Assembly (NCBI GenBank): GCA_947631785.1
Contig: CANRMR010000018.1
Coordinates: 1 to 34,116, forward strand
Source of the DNA: an uncultured Clostridia bacterium
GTDB lineage: Bacteria > Bacillota > Clostridia > TANB77 > CAG-508
Direction of reading: 5' to 3'
Length of the DNA: 34,116 nucleotides
The notes under the pieces are model-generated. The model ran no database searches. It was not told the DNA's origin and saw nothing but the letters and a program-made list of their open reading frames with translations. Below, piece after piece: positions 9,803 through 20,358 of this stretch (position 1 is the first letter of the stretch; the number at the start of each line of letters is the position of its first letter). Made by a program: the position numbers and the translations under genes.

Positions 9803-10645
9803 TTATTCGTTTATATCTTCTACACCATATAACATTTTATCTATTTTATAATTTTGCATTACTTCGTCATCTGTTAATGCCCTGTTGTATATTCTAACGG
9901 AATATATTGTTCCATTTAGAAATCCATTTCTAGCTCCACTATGCTCTGGTTCTGCCCCTAATATCATTATTGTGTTTCCAGTAGTTTCTTTTATTGTTCC
10001 TTCTTCTTTTTGTGTTGTTTTAAATTTATTTTCATAAAAAACTATATTATGATTATCATAGTTTCCAGATAGGCTATATTTTTTACCAACTTGTGTATTT
10101 TTACTACCGTATACATATTTATAATTATCCGTATGTATACAAAAACTATTTTTTGTGTTACCTAATATTCCATATCCTCCTTCTTGCCAATTAGCAACAA
10201 TATCTTGTTCATCTTCATTTTTTATATCACTATACATCATAACTACTTCTATAGTTATATTATCATAATTCATTTCTCCAATTGATACCCAATCGTCTAT
10301 TCCATCAAAGTATAGTCCATCTTCTGTCCATGTTACACCGCCTTTTAATGTTCCGTTGTTATTATTTCCACTTAGGTCGTACCATGTATCTGAATTTTTG
10401 TCATGTCCATTTTTTGTGTTTTTTACTGCATCATAATGTAGCATTAATCCTTTTTGTACATAGTCATCTAGCATCAAATCTCTTGCTGCTAGGTCTAGTT
10501 GTTCTTTTTCTTCTTTTGCTGCATTTTGGTATTTATCTACTGCTTCTTTGCTTTTTTGAAATATTCCGTTTTTTCCTAAGGCTAGGTTTAGAGATACCCC
10601 TGCTAGAATGATTAGGATTATTACGGTGATAATTAAAGCAACCAA
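9803..10645 (-). CDS. Prepilin-like N-terminus plus LamG/concanavalin-like domain; apparently out of phase with its start (see (GA)18 tract)
   Basis: ITLVALIITVIILIILAGVSLNLALGKNGIF is the prepilin/pseudopilin core; LMLHYDAVKNTKNGHDKNSDTWYDLSGNNNNGTLKGGVTWTEDGLYFDGIDDWVSIG is a LamG motif. Frame stays open upstream to the (GA)n tract; the annotated start is only a TTG. Confidence 0.8.
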   Translation of the reverse strand: MVALIITVIILIILAGVSLNLALGKNGIFQKSKEAVDKYQNAAKEEKEQLDLAARDLMLDDYVQKGLMLHYDAVKNTKNGHDKNSDTWYDLSGNNNNGTLKGGVTWTEDGLYFDGIDDWVSIGEMNYDNITIEVVMMYSDIKNEDEQDIVANWQEGGYGILGNTKNSFCIHTDNYKYVYGSKNTQVGKKYSLSGNYDNHNIVFYENKFKTTQKEEGTIKETTGNTIMILGAEPEHSGARNGFLNGTIYSVRIYNRALTDDEVMQNYKIDKMLYGVEDINE

Positions 10646-10665
10646 TGTTATTGCTGCGGGTTCTT

Positions 10666-10689
10666 GGGCACGGTGCCCCGTGCCCCTAC
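10666..10689. repeat. REP-like GC-rich palindrome, type I
   Basis: GGGCACGGTGCCCCGTGCCCCTAC. Confidence 0.8.
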
Positions 10690-10718
10690 CGATTTTTTGA
10701 TATTTCTTTGTAATATTT

Positions 10719-10744
10719 GGGCGGACAGAGGCGTCCGCCCCTAC
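10719..10744. repeat. REP-like GC-rich palindrome, type II
   Basis: GGGCGGACAGAGGCGTCCGCCCCTAC. Confidence 0.8.
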
Positions 10745-10767
10745 ATTGTTATTTTCTTTTAAAGAAT

Positions 10768-10807
<40 letters not shown>

Positions 10808-10917
10808 GAGCGCCAAGGTTTACCTGTTTCATTTGTTTTTCTTCCTTCCTTTTCTTTATTTTTATTTATTTTATATCATAACAAATGTTCTTTTGCAATG
10901 TTTTTAAATAAATTTTT

Positions 10918-12281
10918 TTATATTAACCCTACTTGTTTTATTGCTTCTTCAATATTTTTTACTCCTATTATATTTATTTTATAGTTTTCTTTTAGTTGTT
11001 TTTTATTACCGTCTGGTATTATACATGTTTTAAAGCCTAATTTTTCTGCTTCTTTTATTCTTTTTTCTATTAAGTTTACACTTCTTACTTCTCCTGTTAG
11101 TCCTACTTCTCCTATTGCTACTACATCTGTTTTTATTGGTATGTTTTTAAATGTTGATGTTGCAGACATTATTATTCCTAGGTCTATTGCTGGTTCGTTT
11201 ATTTTTATTCCTCCTACTACGTTTAGGTATATGTCTTGGTTTCCAAGTTTTAGTCCTACTTGTTTTTCTAAAACTGCAATTAAAAGTGTTAATCTGTTGT
11301 AGTCAACTCCGTTTGCTGTTCTTCTTGGCATTCCAAATACTGTTGGAACTGCAAGTGCTTGTAGTTCTATTAGTATTGGTCTTGTTCCTTCCATGCTAGC
11401 TACTATTACTGAACCTGCTGGGTTGTTTTCTCTTTCTGATATTAAAACTGATGACGGATTGTTTATTTCTACCATTCCTTCGTTTTGCATCTCAAACATT
11501 CCTATCTCATTTGTTGAACCAAAACGATTTTTTACTCCTCTTAGTATTCTGTATGAGAAGTATCTTTCTCCTTCTAAATATAAAACTGTGTCTACCATGT
11601 GCTCTAATACTCTTGGACCTGCTATGTTTCCTTCTTTTGTTACATGTCCAATTATTATTGTTGTTATTTGATTTTGTTTGCACATTTTCATTACTCTTGC
11701 TGTTATTTCTCTTACTTGGCTCACACTTCCTGCAGCTGATGTTATTTGATCTGAATACATTGTCTGTATTGAATCTATAATTACTAGTTTTGGTTTTATT
11801 TTTGTTATTTCTTCTTCAATAAAGTCTATATCCGTTTCTGACAAGAATAGTAAATTGTCTTTATGTATTTTTAGTCTATCTGCTCTCATTTTTATTTGCT
11901 CTGCTGATTCTTCCCCTGAAACATATAATACTTCTCCTTGTGTTTTTAGTTTATCACATATTTGCAAAATTAAAGTTGATTTTCCAATTCCTGGTTCTCC
12001 TCCGAAGAAGTACTAAAGAACCTTTTACAAGTCCTCCTCCTAAAACACGGTCTAATTCTTCAAATCCGCGTTTTTACTCTTACTTCTTCTTTTCCTAGTA
12101 CTTGGTTTAGCTTAATTGTAGAATTTGCTTTTGTTTTTTCATTTTTATTTACTCCTGTTGTCTTTACTATTTTTTCTTCATAAAATGAATTCCAACTATT
12201 GCATCCTGGACATTTTCCAAGCCATTTTGCAGATTCATATCCACATTCACTGCAAACAAACACTGTACTTGCTTTTGCCAT
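10918..12281 (-). CDS. radA: DNA repair protein RadA, split by two +1 shifts at CGGA (12065-12068 and 12001-12004)
   Basis: N-terminal zinc motif [24 protein letters not shown]. Skipping both extra bases gives [58 protein letters not shown], continuing to KNRFG and the Lon-like domain; about 453 aa, normal for RadA. Confidence 0.95.
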
Positions 12282-12317
12282 TTTTCAACCTTTCCTTTCT
12301 AACACACAAATCCAGCT

Positions 12318-12439
12318 CTTTAAAAAGAATTAAATTTTGGCTAGGAAAACAAGTTTGAAATTTATGAGGCGTACTTTTTGTACGTTGATTAAATTTCAAA
12401 TGATGTTTGACAACGCCAAAATTGTAATTATTTTTAAAG
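12318..12439. repeat. Imperfect long inverted repeat (MITE-like hairpin) between radA and GH15 gene
   Basis: CTTTAAAAAGAATTAAATTTTGGC ... GCCAAAATTGTAATTATTTTTAAAG ends, plus nested TTTGAAATTTA/TAAATTTCAAA. Confidence 0.65.
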
Positions 12440-12454
12440 CCTTCCTCTTTGTAT

Positions 12455-14359
12455 TTAAATTTCACCTATTTTTGCAAGTTTTTCTAAAACTATTATAAAC
12501 ATTGCATGTGACCATCCAAGACCTATTACCCATGCTGGCTTTTTTGTTTCATTATTAATTTGTTCTGCTAAAAATCCATGTTTTGCACTTGTTTCTACAA
12601 CATAATTAAAGCACTGTTTTGCTTCTTTTATTTTTCCTATTTCTATATTATATAGAGCCATCCATAAAGTTGCAATTACCCATGGATTACCATCCATATA
12701 ATGATCATATTCAAATCTTTTATATCCACCTGTATATGTTCTTAAAGTCATATTTATTGTTTCTACTGTATTTGTAACTTTCTTTTCTTTTACTGAAAAC
12801 ATTTTAAAAGGTACAACTATGCCTAGCATACTTATATCTATGTTTTTATCTGTTTGATTTCTAACGAAAGTATTTCTTTTTGTATCATAAAATTGAACTA
12901 AAACATATTCTTTAATAGAAATAAGCATTTTTTCTATTATTTCTTTTTCTTTTCTAATTTGTTCTTGTTTTAATCTATTTTCTTTGAAATCATCTTGCAC
13001 AGTTTCATAAATTTTTAGCATATTTTCAAATGCTCCAAAAATGCTTGCAATTGAATATAAATGAATTCCTTCATTCATTTCCCATATGTCATAACTAACA
13101 TGCATTTTGTTTGTTTTTTCTAAAATGTCTTCTATATATTTTTGTAAGAATTTACATGCTTTTTCTACCATTTTTAAAGTATCTTTTAAAAACTTTTTGT
13201 CTTGTTTTTGCATATAGTGTTCATATACTCCATATATTACACTTGCTGTTTCGTCTATTTGGTAACCCCAGCAAGGTGCTAGTTTTCCATCTGTGTAAAA
13301 ACGTTGTTCCCACATTCCGTTTTTGCTTTGTGTTATTTTACAAAAGTTTTTATAAAATTTTTCTGTTTCTTTTCCCATGTTTAGTAAATCCATTGTTTTT
13401 GTTATAAATACAGCATCTCTTGTCCAACAGTATGAATATCTTCCGCATTTAGTTCTTTCTTCATCTATTTCCATTGCAGCTTCTATTCCTCCTGTTTGTT
13501 CATTTAAAAGTAATGGATATAAAAGTATTGTTCTTGTATATATTTCATCTATTTTTTTATAATACTCATTCTTAATATCTTTTGTTTTAATAACTTTGTG
13601 ATTTTTTACATATCTTTCCCAATAACTTTTTGTAGATTGATATTGTTTTTTTAAATCTAGCTTTTTTATTCTTTCTATTTCTAAATCAAATTCTTCTTGT
13701 TTTTCTTTTTCTTCTTTATGGCATATATGTAATAAAATTTCTAAGGTATAGCTTTCTTTTGGCTTTAATGTACCAATATTATAGCTTATACTAGAATCAT
13801 TTGACATTCCAATATAATCTTTATCATAAATTTTCCCAGAAAAAATTGCTGAATTAGTATCATTTATCATATGACTTGATATTTTTTTATCCTTTGAAAA
13901 AGTTGAAATTGCATAATCATGTGAATATTGTATCATACCATTTTCTATTACTTTTGCTCCGATAAAGCTATTTTGATTTGTAAGCATACTTGAATGAATT
14001 AAAAAGTTAATATCTAAATCTATATTATTTTCATTTGTAAATGTATATTTTTTTACCATTATATTTTCTTTTATTGCTATATAGTCTGTTTGCATTATAT
14101 TTAAATTAAAATATGTATTTTTTATTTGAGTATTTAAAATATTTGTATTTGGTGTGTAATATTGTCTATATATATTATTTATATCATCATGAAGATATAT
14201 AATGTTTGAATCATTAATAGTTACTCCTGTATGAAAAAAATTAATAAATTGTTTATATCCAGGTGTTGGATATGTAAGTCTTAATAATTCTCCCTTTTTA
14301 CTAAAACTTGCTACAGTATTTTTATTTCCAATTAATGCATCATTAAAATATTTTTCCAT
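12455..14359 (-). CDS. Glycoside hydrolase family 15 (glucoamylase/trehalase-like)
   Basis: GGIEAAMEIDEERTKCGRYSYCWTRDAVFITKTMDLL, DGKLAPCWGYQIDETASVIYGV, EMNEGIHLYSIASIFGAFENM. Confidence 0.88.
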   Translation of the reverse strand: MEKYFNDALIGNKNTVASFSKKGELLRLTYPTPGYKQFINFFHTGVTINDSNIIYLHDDINNIYRQYYTPNTNILNTQIKNTYFNLNIMQTDYIAIKENIMVKKYTFTNENNIDLDINFLIHSSMLTNQNSFIGAKVIENGMIQYSHDYAISTFSKDKKISSHMINDTNSAIFSGKIYDKDYIGMSNDSSISYNIGTLKPKESYTLEILLHICHKEEKEKQEEFDLEIERIKKLDLKKQYQSTKSYWERYVKNHKVIKTKDIKNEYYKKIDEIYTRTILLYPLLLNEQTGGIEAAMEIDEERTKCGRYSYCWTRDAVFITKTMDLLNMGKETEKFYKNFCKITQSKNGMWEQRFYTDGKLAPCWGYQIDETASVIYGVYEHYMQKQDKKFLKDTLKMVEKACKFLQKYIEDILEKTNKMHVSYDIWEMNEGIHLYSIASIFGAFENMLKIYETVQDDFKENRLKQEQIRKEKEIIEKMLISIKEYVLVQFYDTKRNTFVRNQTDKNIDISMLGIVVPFKMFSVKEKKVTNTVETINMTLRTYTGGYKRFEYDHYMDGNPWVIATLWMALYNIEIGKIKEAKQCFNYVVETSAKHGFLAEQINNETKKPAWVIGLGWSHAMFIIVLEKLAKIGEI

Positions 14360-14400
14360 TTTGTTTTTACCCCTTTTATTTTAATTTTTTTGCTTAAACT

Positions 14401-16047
14401 TTACTCTATTATTTCTACAATTAATTTTTCTAATTGTTTTATTTTTTCATTTAATGCAAGAACTTCTTTGTCTTCTATGTTTTCTGATAACTTATCTTGT
14501 ATAACAATTTGCTCCATATCTTCAATTTCTTCTTTTAATGTTTTTACCCTATCTATTACCTCTAATCTGATTGGTCTATATTTTGCAGGTACTTTTATTT
14601 GTTTTTCTACAGTATAATTTTCTTTATCTAATACATAGGTTTGTGCAAATTCTGGAATTGTGACAGGTATATTTGTATTTTCGATTATTTTTTGTTTTAA
14701 TATTTCTTGTCCTTCTTCTTCTCCATGTACTAAAAAAATTTGTTTTGGTTTGTTTATGAAAGAATATACAAAATTTAATAACCATTCTTGATCGGCATGT
14801 CCTGAATAGCCTTCTATATATTCAATTCTTGCATTTACTGCAATTTCATCTCCAAATATTTTTACCTTTTCTGCACCATCTACAATTTTTCTTCCTAAAG
14901 TTCCTGGCGCTTGATATCCTACAAATAAAATGGTATTATCAGGATTCCATAAATTATGTTTTAAATGGTGCTTTATACGACCTACATCACACATACCACT
15001 TGCAGATATTATAATACTCGGAATTTTAGATTCGTTTAAAGCTCTTGATTCTTCTACTGTTGTTGTAAACTGAAGTCCTGGAAATTCTAAAGGATGATCT
15101 CCATTTCTCATTTCTTCTTTTACTTCTTCTTCAAATAAATCTTCATTTTTTCTAAAAATTTCTGTTGCAGATATTGCAAGAGGGCTATCTACAAATACTG
15201 GTGCCTTCATTAATTTTTCATATTTTTCGAAAAATTCTCTATCTTTTCTGTTTTCCTTTATTTTGTTTAGTTCATATAAAATTTCTTGTGTTCTTCCAAC
15301 TGCAAAAGATGGTATAATTACATTTCCGCCTTTATCTAAAGTTTCTGAAACAATATCTAAAAACATATTTGCTTTATCATCATTTCTCATATGAAGTCTT
15401 CCGCCATAAGTAGATTCCATAACCAAATAATCTGCATCTTCTATCATTGTTGGTGAGTCTAAAAGTGGAATATCATTATTTCCAATATCACCACTAAATA
15501 CTATTTTTTCTTCTTTTCCATTTTCTGTAATCCAAATTTCAATTATGCTAGAACCTAGCATATGACCTGCATCATTAAATCTTGCTTTAATATTTTCGTC
15601 AATATCTACAATTTCGTCATATTTTACTCTATAAAGTAATTCACATGATTTTACGGCATCATCTGCTGTATACATTGGCTCTAATGGCTCTTTTCCTTGT
15701 CTTAGTCTTTTTTTATTTTTCCATTCACATTCCATTTCTTGAATATGTCCACTATCTGGAAGCATTATTTCGCATAAATCACATGTTGCTTTAGTTGCAT
15801 ATATCTTTTTTCTATATCCTTCATTATATAGTTTTGGAATTCTTCCTGAATGATCAATATGTGCATGAGTAAGAAGCATAAAGTCAATATCATTTACGTC
15901 AAAAAGAAAATCATCATAATTTTTTTCTTCGTCATTGTTTGAACCTTGATACATTCCACAGTCTACAAGAAATTTTTTTCCTGCACCTTCTACCAAAAAA
16001 TTTGAGCCAGTTACCATTTTGGTGGCTCCTAAAAAAGTTACTTTCAT
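14401..16047 (-). CDS. Metallo-beta-lactamase / beta-CASP fold hydrolase (RNA-processing exonuclease-like)
   Basis: LLTHAHIDHSGRIPKL, FSGDIGNNDIPLL, IISASGMCDVGRIKHHLKHNL, SGHADQEWLLNF, FLVHGEEEGQ. Confidence 0.92.
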   Translation of the reverse strand: MKVTFLGATKMVTGSNFLVEGAGKKFLVDCGMYQGSNNDEEKNYDDFLFDVNDIDFMLLTHAHIDHSGRIPKLYNEGYRKKIYATKATCDLCEIMLPDSGHIQEMECEWKNKKRLRQGKEPLEPMYTADDAVKSCELLYRVKYDEIVDIDENIKARFNDAGHMLGSSIIEIWITENGKEEKIVFSGDIGNNDIPLLDSPTMIEDADYLVMESTYGGRLHMRNDDKANMFLDIVSETLDKGGNVIIPSFAVGRTQEILYELNKIKENRKDREFFEKYEKLMKAPVFVDSPLAISATEIFRKNEDLFEEEVKEEMRNGDHPLEFPGLQFTTTVEESRALNESKIPSIIISASGMCDVGRIKHHLKHNLWNPDNTILFVGYQAPGTLGRKIVDGAEKVKIFGDEIAVNARIEYIEGYSGHADQEWLLNFVYSFINKPKQIFLVHGEEEGQEILKQKIIENTNIPVTIPEFAQTYVLDKENYTVEKQIKVPAKYRPIRLEVIDRVKTLKEEIEDMEQIVIQDKLSENIEDKEVLALNEKIKQLEKLIVEIIE

Positions 16048-16123
16048 TAATTATCCTCCTTACAATAAGCAAATGGATTATCTTTCGATATTTCCATTTT
16101 TGTTATTTATTGATTTTATATTA

Positions 16124-16251
16124 GATTATCAAAGTGTATGTTATTTTGCAAAAAAACACTTCCTTGCTGGTCGGGTTCGCTTCGCTTTTCTCCCTCCCAA
16201 ACTGCGCGTCAGGGTTTTTTGTGCAAAAGTAACATATCACTTTTGATAATC
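16124..16251. repeat. Long inverted-repeat (MITE-like) element with GC-rich core
   Basis: GATTATCAAAGTGTATGTTATTTTGC ... GCAAAAGTAACATATCACTTTTGATAATC; core TCGCTTCGCTTTTCTCCCTCCCAAACTGCGCGTCAGG. Confidence 0.75.
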
Positions 16252-16333
16252 TTTAATAATGTTTGATAATATTTAACAGTCTTTGATACACTTCGATAAT
16301 CTATAATAATCTTAGTAGTTAATATTTGTGTTT

Positions 16334-17878
16334 TTAATTAAATAACTTAATTTTCTTTCCAAATTTTATTTTATCCTTTTCATCAAATGGTATTTCGAAG
16401 GATTTTTCAAAGTCTTCTTTGTCATAAATATTTACTTTTATTATATTTTCTTGTTTTAAGGCTTCTATTTCTAATGTTTCCAAATCCATTATTCTTGTTT
16501 CAAATATTTTGCTAATTATATTTTGGTTTGTTTCGTTTTGCACAAATATTTTGTTTATCATTTTATACTTATACATTTTTTGAATTAATACTTTAGTAGT
16601 TTCTTCTAGTACTTTTTTTAAACTTTTTTTGTCCTTAATATATTCTTTATCAGAAAATGGTACAAAATAATAGTATCTTAACATATATATTAATTCTATT
16701 ATTTCTTTTTTATTTTCTGTTTTTTCTATTTTTTCTTGCAGACATTGCATAAATATTTTTTCTACTTCTTCTACTTCTTTATCTACATCTTTGTTTATAT
16801 ATTCTAATAGTTCAAATTCATTTTTTAATTTTTCTTTTTGTTCTACATATTTTTTTGGCTCCATATTTTGATTACATTCTTCTATAATTTTTAAAGCTTT
16901 TTTTCGTTCTTTGTTTAAAATCTGTTTAAAATGTTCTACATTCATCATTTTATTATATAAAGGCAGTTTACTATTTCTTTCTTCGTACGCATCTAGTAAT
17001 TTATCTTCATCTTTTAATACAGTATCAATTTGACCTATTATTTCTAATTGCTGTTTCTTTTTTTCAGAAAGTTTGCTTAAATATTCCTTTTTATTTTTAA
17101 TATCTTCATATTCTTTTTTAATATAGTTAAATTCATCTTCTAATCTTTCTTTTTCCTTTATATTCCTTTTAGCACATATAGAAATTGAAATTTTATATAT
17201 TAAATTTAGCATTTTTTTTGTTTTTTCTTGTCCATATAATGCACAAAAATCGTTTTCTAATATTTCTACTTTATCTTCGTAATTTTTATTTTCCATCCAT
17301 CCATTTAATTTTTCATAACCAAGCAAAATAAGTAAGTTTTGATAAATTAAATTACAAGTTACATTAGTTATTTCATCAGCATTATTATTCCATGACCATG
17401 CATTAAAATCTCTAATGATTTCTACTTTATTATTATCCTTTCCTTCATTTAACATAGTTGGAAAAGCAATTCTTATATAATCATATTTTTCATTTAAGTA
17501 CATTTTCTCATTACCTAGATAATAAATTGCATAAAGTAATGATTTTTCATTTGGAAAAATTTCTATTTCTTTTTCTTCTTTATTAATCTTAAATGTTTTT
17601 TTGTTTTTTTCTAGCTCTTCTGCTTTATCACTTGTAGGCTTTACTAATTTTATCTTTTTGCAAATTTTAATATTGTTTAAAATTTGTTCTATGAATTCAT
17701 TTTTATTTTCTACATTTCTTTTTATTTTTGCATAATCATGATAAGATGTTTCTACTTTATATAGCATACTAAGCAAAAGATTTTTCACATCTTTTGAAAA
17801 ATCTTTTGCTTCTAATATTTTTTCTAGCTCATTATTGTAGTTTTTAATATTTAGTTTTGAAAATAAATCTTCTTTCAT
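16334..17878 (-). CDS. Conserved hypothetical, Lys/Glu-rich coiled-coil protein
   Basis: 514-aa ORF, no family recognised. Confidence 0.7.
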   Translation of the reverse strand: MKEDLFSKLNIKNYNNELEKILEAKDFSKDVKNLLLSMLYKVETSYHDYAKIKRNVENKNEFIEQILNNIKICKKIKLVKPTSDKAEELEKNKKTFKINKEEKEIEIFPNEKSLLYAIYYLGNEKMYLNEKYDYIRIAFPTMLNEGKDNNKVEIIRDFNAWSWNNNADEITNVTCNLIYQNLLILLGYEKLNGWMENKNYEDKVEILENDFCALYGQEKTKKMLNLIYKISISICAKRNIKEKERLEDEFNYIKKEYEDIKNKKEYLSKLSEKKKQQLEIIGQIDTVLKDEDKLLDAYEERNSKLPLYNKMMNVEHFKQILNKERKKALKIIEECNQNMEPKKYVEQKEKLKNEFELLEYINKDVDKEVEEVEKIFMQCLQEKIEKTENKKEIIELIYMLRYYYFVPFSDKEYIKDKKSLKKVLEETTKVLIQKMYKYKMINKIFVQNETNQNIISKIFETRIMDLETLEIEALKQENIIKVNIYDKEDFEKSFEIPFDEKDKIKFGKKIKLFN

Positions 17879-17897
17879 AAATACAACCTTTCTTTTG

Positions 17898-20276
17898 TTA
17901 TGTATTTTCTACCTTATTTTCTTCACTATTTGGAGACATTTTAAGTTCTTCCCATCTTTCTTTTGTCATAAGAACTTCTCTTGGTTTACTTCCTTGGTAT
18001 CCAGAAATAATACCTCTTTCTTCCATTTGATCAATAATTCTTCCTGCTCTTGCATACCCTACTTTAAATCTTCTTTGAATAAATGAAGTTGATGCTGTTT
18101 TTGTATCTATAACTGTTTCTATTGCATCATTTAAAAATGGGTCTACATCATCTTCTTCAGCCATTTCTGCTTTTTCTTTATCTGTAGAATTTGCCTTTTC
18201 TATTGATTCTAATATATCTTCACTATAACTTACTTCTCCATTTGACTTTAAGAAATCTACAACTTTTTCTACTTCTTTATCTGATATAAATGCGCCTTGA
18301 ATTCTAGTTGGTTTTGATACTCCAGTTGGGAAAAATAACATATCACCTTTTCCTAATAGTTTTTCTGCTCCAACCATATCTAGGATTGTTCTAGAATCGA
18401 CTTGTGATGATACCGCAAATGCTATTCTAGATGGAACATTAGCTTTTATTAACCCTGTTATTACATCTACTGATGGTCTTTGTGTTGCAATAACTAAATG
18501 CATACCTGCAGCTCTTGCCATTTGTGCAAGTCTACAAATTGCATCTTCTACATCTTTTGCTGCAACCATCATTAAATCTGCAAGTTCGTCTATAATTATA
18601 ACAATTTGTGGCAATTTTCCACTAACTTCTTCTTTTTCTAGTGATGCATTGTATCCTTTAATATCTCTTACACCTTTTGATGCAAATAATTTATACCTAT
18701 TTTCCATTTCTTGTACAGCCCATGCTAGTGCACCTGCTGCTTTTTTCGGATCTGTAACAACTGGAATTAACAAATGAGGTATTCCATTATATACAGATAA
18801 TTCAACAACCTTTGGATCAACCATTACAAGTTTTACTTCACTTGGCTTTGCTTTATAAATTATACTAGTAATTAATGTATTAATACAAACACTTTTTCCT
18901 GAACCAGTACTTCCTGCAATTAGTATATGTGGCATTTTTGCAATATCCGTTACTACTTCTTCTCCTGCAACATCTTTACCAAGTGCAAAAGCAAGTTTAG
19001 ATTCATGGTCTTCGAATTTATCACTTTCAATAATATCTCTTAAATGTACAATTTCATTTTCTTTATTTGGAATCTCAATTCCTACTGCTTGTTTTCCTGG
19101 AATTGGTGCTTCAATTCTTATTGATTCTGCAGCTAAATTTAGTGCAATATCATCTGCTAAATTTGCAATTTTACTAACTCTTACTCCTTCTGCAGGTCTT
19201 AATTCATACCTTGTAATTGCAGGTCCCACAGATACATTTTCTACTTTTGCAGATACACCAAAACTATACAAAGTTTTTTGCAGCTTTGTTGCATTATCAG
19301 CTATAGCTTTTTTTCCTCCTCTTATTACTCTTGCATCACCCATTTGCAATAATTGAATAGGAGGAAATTCATAATTTTCATCTTCTACTGTTATTGTATG
19401 TTCTAGTTGCAAAACTTCTTTTGTTTTATCTTCTTTTTCTTGTTCTTCTGTTTTAAATAAATTTGCTTCTATTTCATCTGGCTTTGTTATTTCTTGTTTT
19501 TTATTTTCTCCTAATATTCCTTCTTTTATTTCTTGAATTTTGCTTCTAGGTTTTTCGTTTAAATTAATTTTTATTTGATTTTCCATTCCAATATCATCTA
19601 TTGGAATATCAATACTAGACCTTTGCACTTTATCTTGTTTTTTATTTTTTGGTTGTTTTATATTTTTTATTTTATCTTCTTCATACTCATATTCTGCTAT
19701 TTCTTGTTTTCTTTCTTCTCTTTCTTGCATATACTCTTTAAATATTTTTGTTGGTTCTAATCCAAACATAAACACAACAAGAACAACAGCAATTCCGCAA
19801 GATAAAATTACTGCTCCCACAATTCCTAGCATTTTTACAAGTGGTATAGCAATTGCAGTTCCTATTACTCCACCACCTACATTTCTTTCTCCTAAATAAT
19901 ATGCCTCATTTATAACATTCTCAAAATTATCATCTACATTTAAATTACCTTTTGAAATTTGAAAAATAGACATAATTGTAGATATAGCAATTAATGCAAT
20001 TATATATTGTATTAATTTTGAACTTATTTCTCCTTTTTCATCTTTAGCTAAACAAATTGCTATTGCAACAGTTCCAATTGGCAATATATATTTCATCCAT
20101 CCAATTACTCCACCTAGAAATGGACTTAAAGTTTCTCCTATTGAACCTGATTTCATATAAATTAATACAAATAATAATATACTAAGTACAATTAACGAAA
20201 TAACAGCTAAATCTATATTTATTTTTTTTTGTTTTTTTCTTTTGTGAGTAGCTTTTTTTGTTCTTGTTTGTGCCAC
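17898..20276 (-). CDS. DNA translocase FtsK/SpoIIIE
   Basis: N-terminal TM helices; PHILIAGSTGSGKSVCINTLITS, VKLVMVDPKVVELSVYNGIPHLL, IVIIIDELADLMM, C-terminal gamma domain STSFIQRRFKVGYARAGRIIDQMEERGI. Confidence 0.96.
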   Translation of the reverse strand: MAQTRTKKATHKRKKQKKINIDLAVISLIVLSILLFVLIYMKSGSIGETLSPFLGGVIGWMKYILPIGTVAIAICLAKDEKGEISSKLIQYIIALIAISTIMSIFQISKGNLNVDDNFENVINEAYYLGERNVGGGVIGTAIAIPLVKMLGIVGAVILSCGIAVVLVVFMFGLEPTKIFKEYMQEREERKQEIAEYEYEEDKIKNIKQPKNKKQDKVQRSSIDIPIDDIGMENQIKINLNEKPRSKIQEIKEGILGENKKQEITKPDEIEANLFKTEEQEKEDKTKEVLQLEHTITVEDENYEFPPIQLLQMGDARVIRGGKKAIADNATKLQKTLYSFGVSAKVENVSVGPAITRYELRPAEGVRVSKIANLADDIALNLAAESIRIEAPIPGKQAVGIEIPNKENEIVHLRDIIESDKFEDHESKLAFALGKDVAGEEVVTDIAKMPHILIAGSTGSGKSVCINTLITSIIYKAKPSEVKLVMVDPKVVELSVYNGIPHLLIPVVTDPKKAAGALAWAVQEMENRYKLFASKGVRDIKGYNASLEKEEVSGKLPQIVIIIDELADLMMVAAKDVEDAICRLAQMARAAGMHLVIATQRPSVDVITGLIKANVPSRIAFAVSSQVDSRTILDMVGAEKLLGKGDMLFFPTGVSKPTRIQGAFISDKEVEKVVDFLKSNGEVSYSEDILESIEKANSTDKEKAEMAEEDDVDPFLNDAIETVIDTKTASTSFIQRRFKVGYARAGRIIDQMEERGIISGYQGSKPREVLMTKERWEELKMSPNSEENKVENT

Positions 20277-20358
20277 GTTTTTTGCTCCTCTCTTCTATAA
20301 TAATGTAAATAGAGAAGTTAGAAGTCAAAATTATGACCTCTAACCTCTGACTTCTTTT

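Noticed and set aside
12247-12465. ORF 12247-12465 (-)
   Set aside because: Covers the inverted repeat and overlaps the radA start in another frame; no family resemblance.
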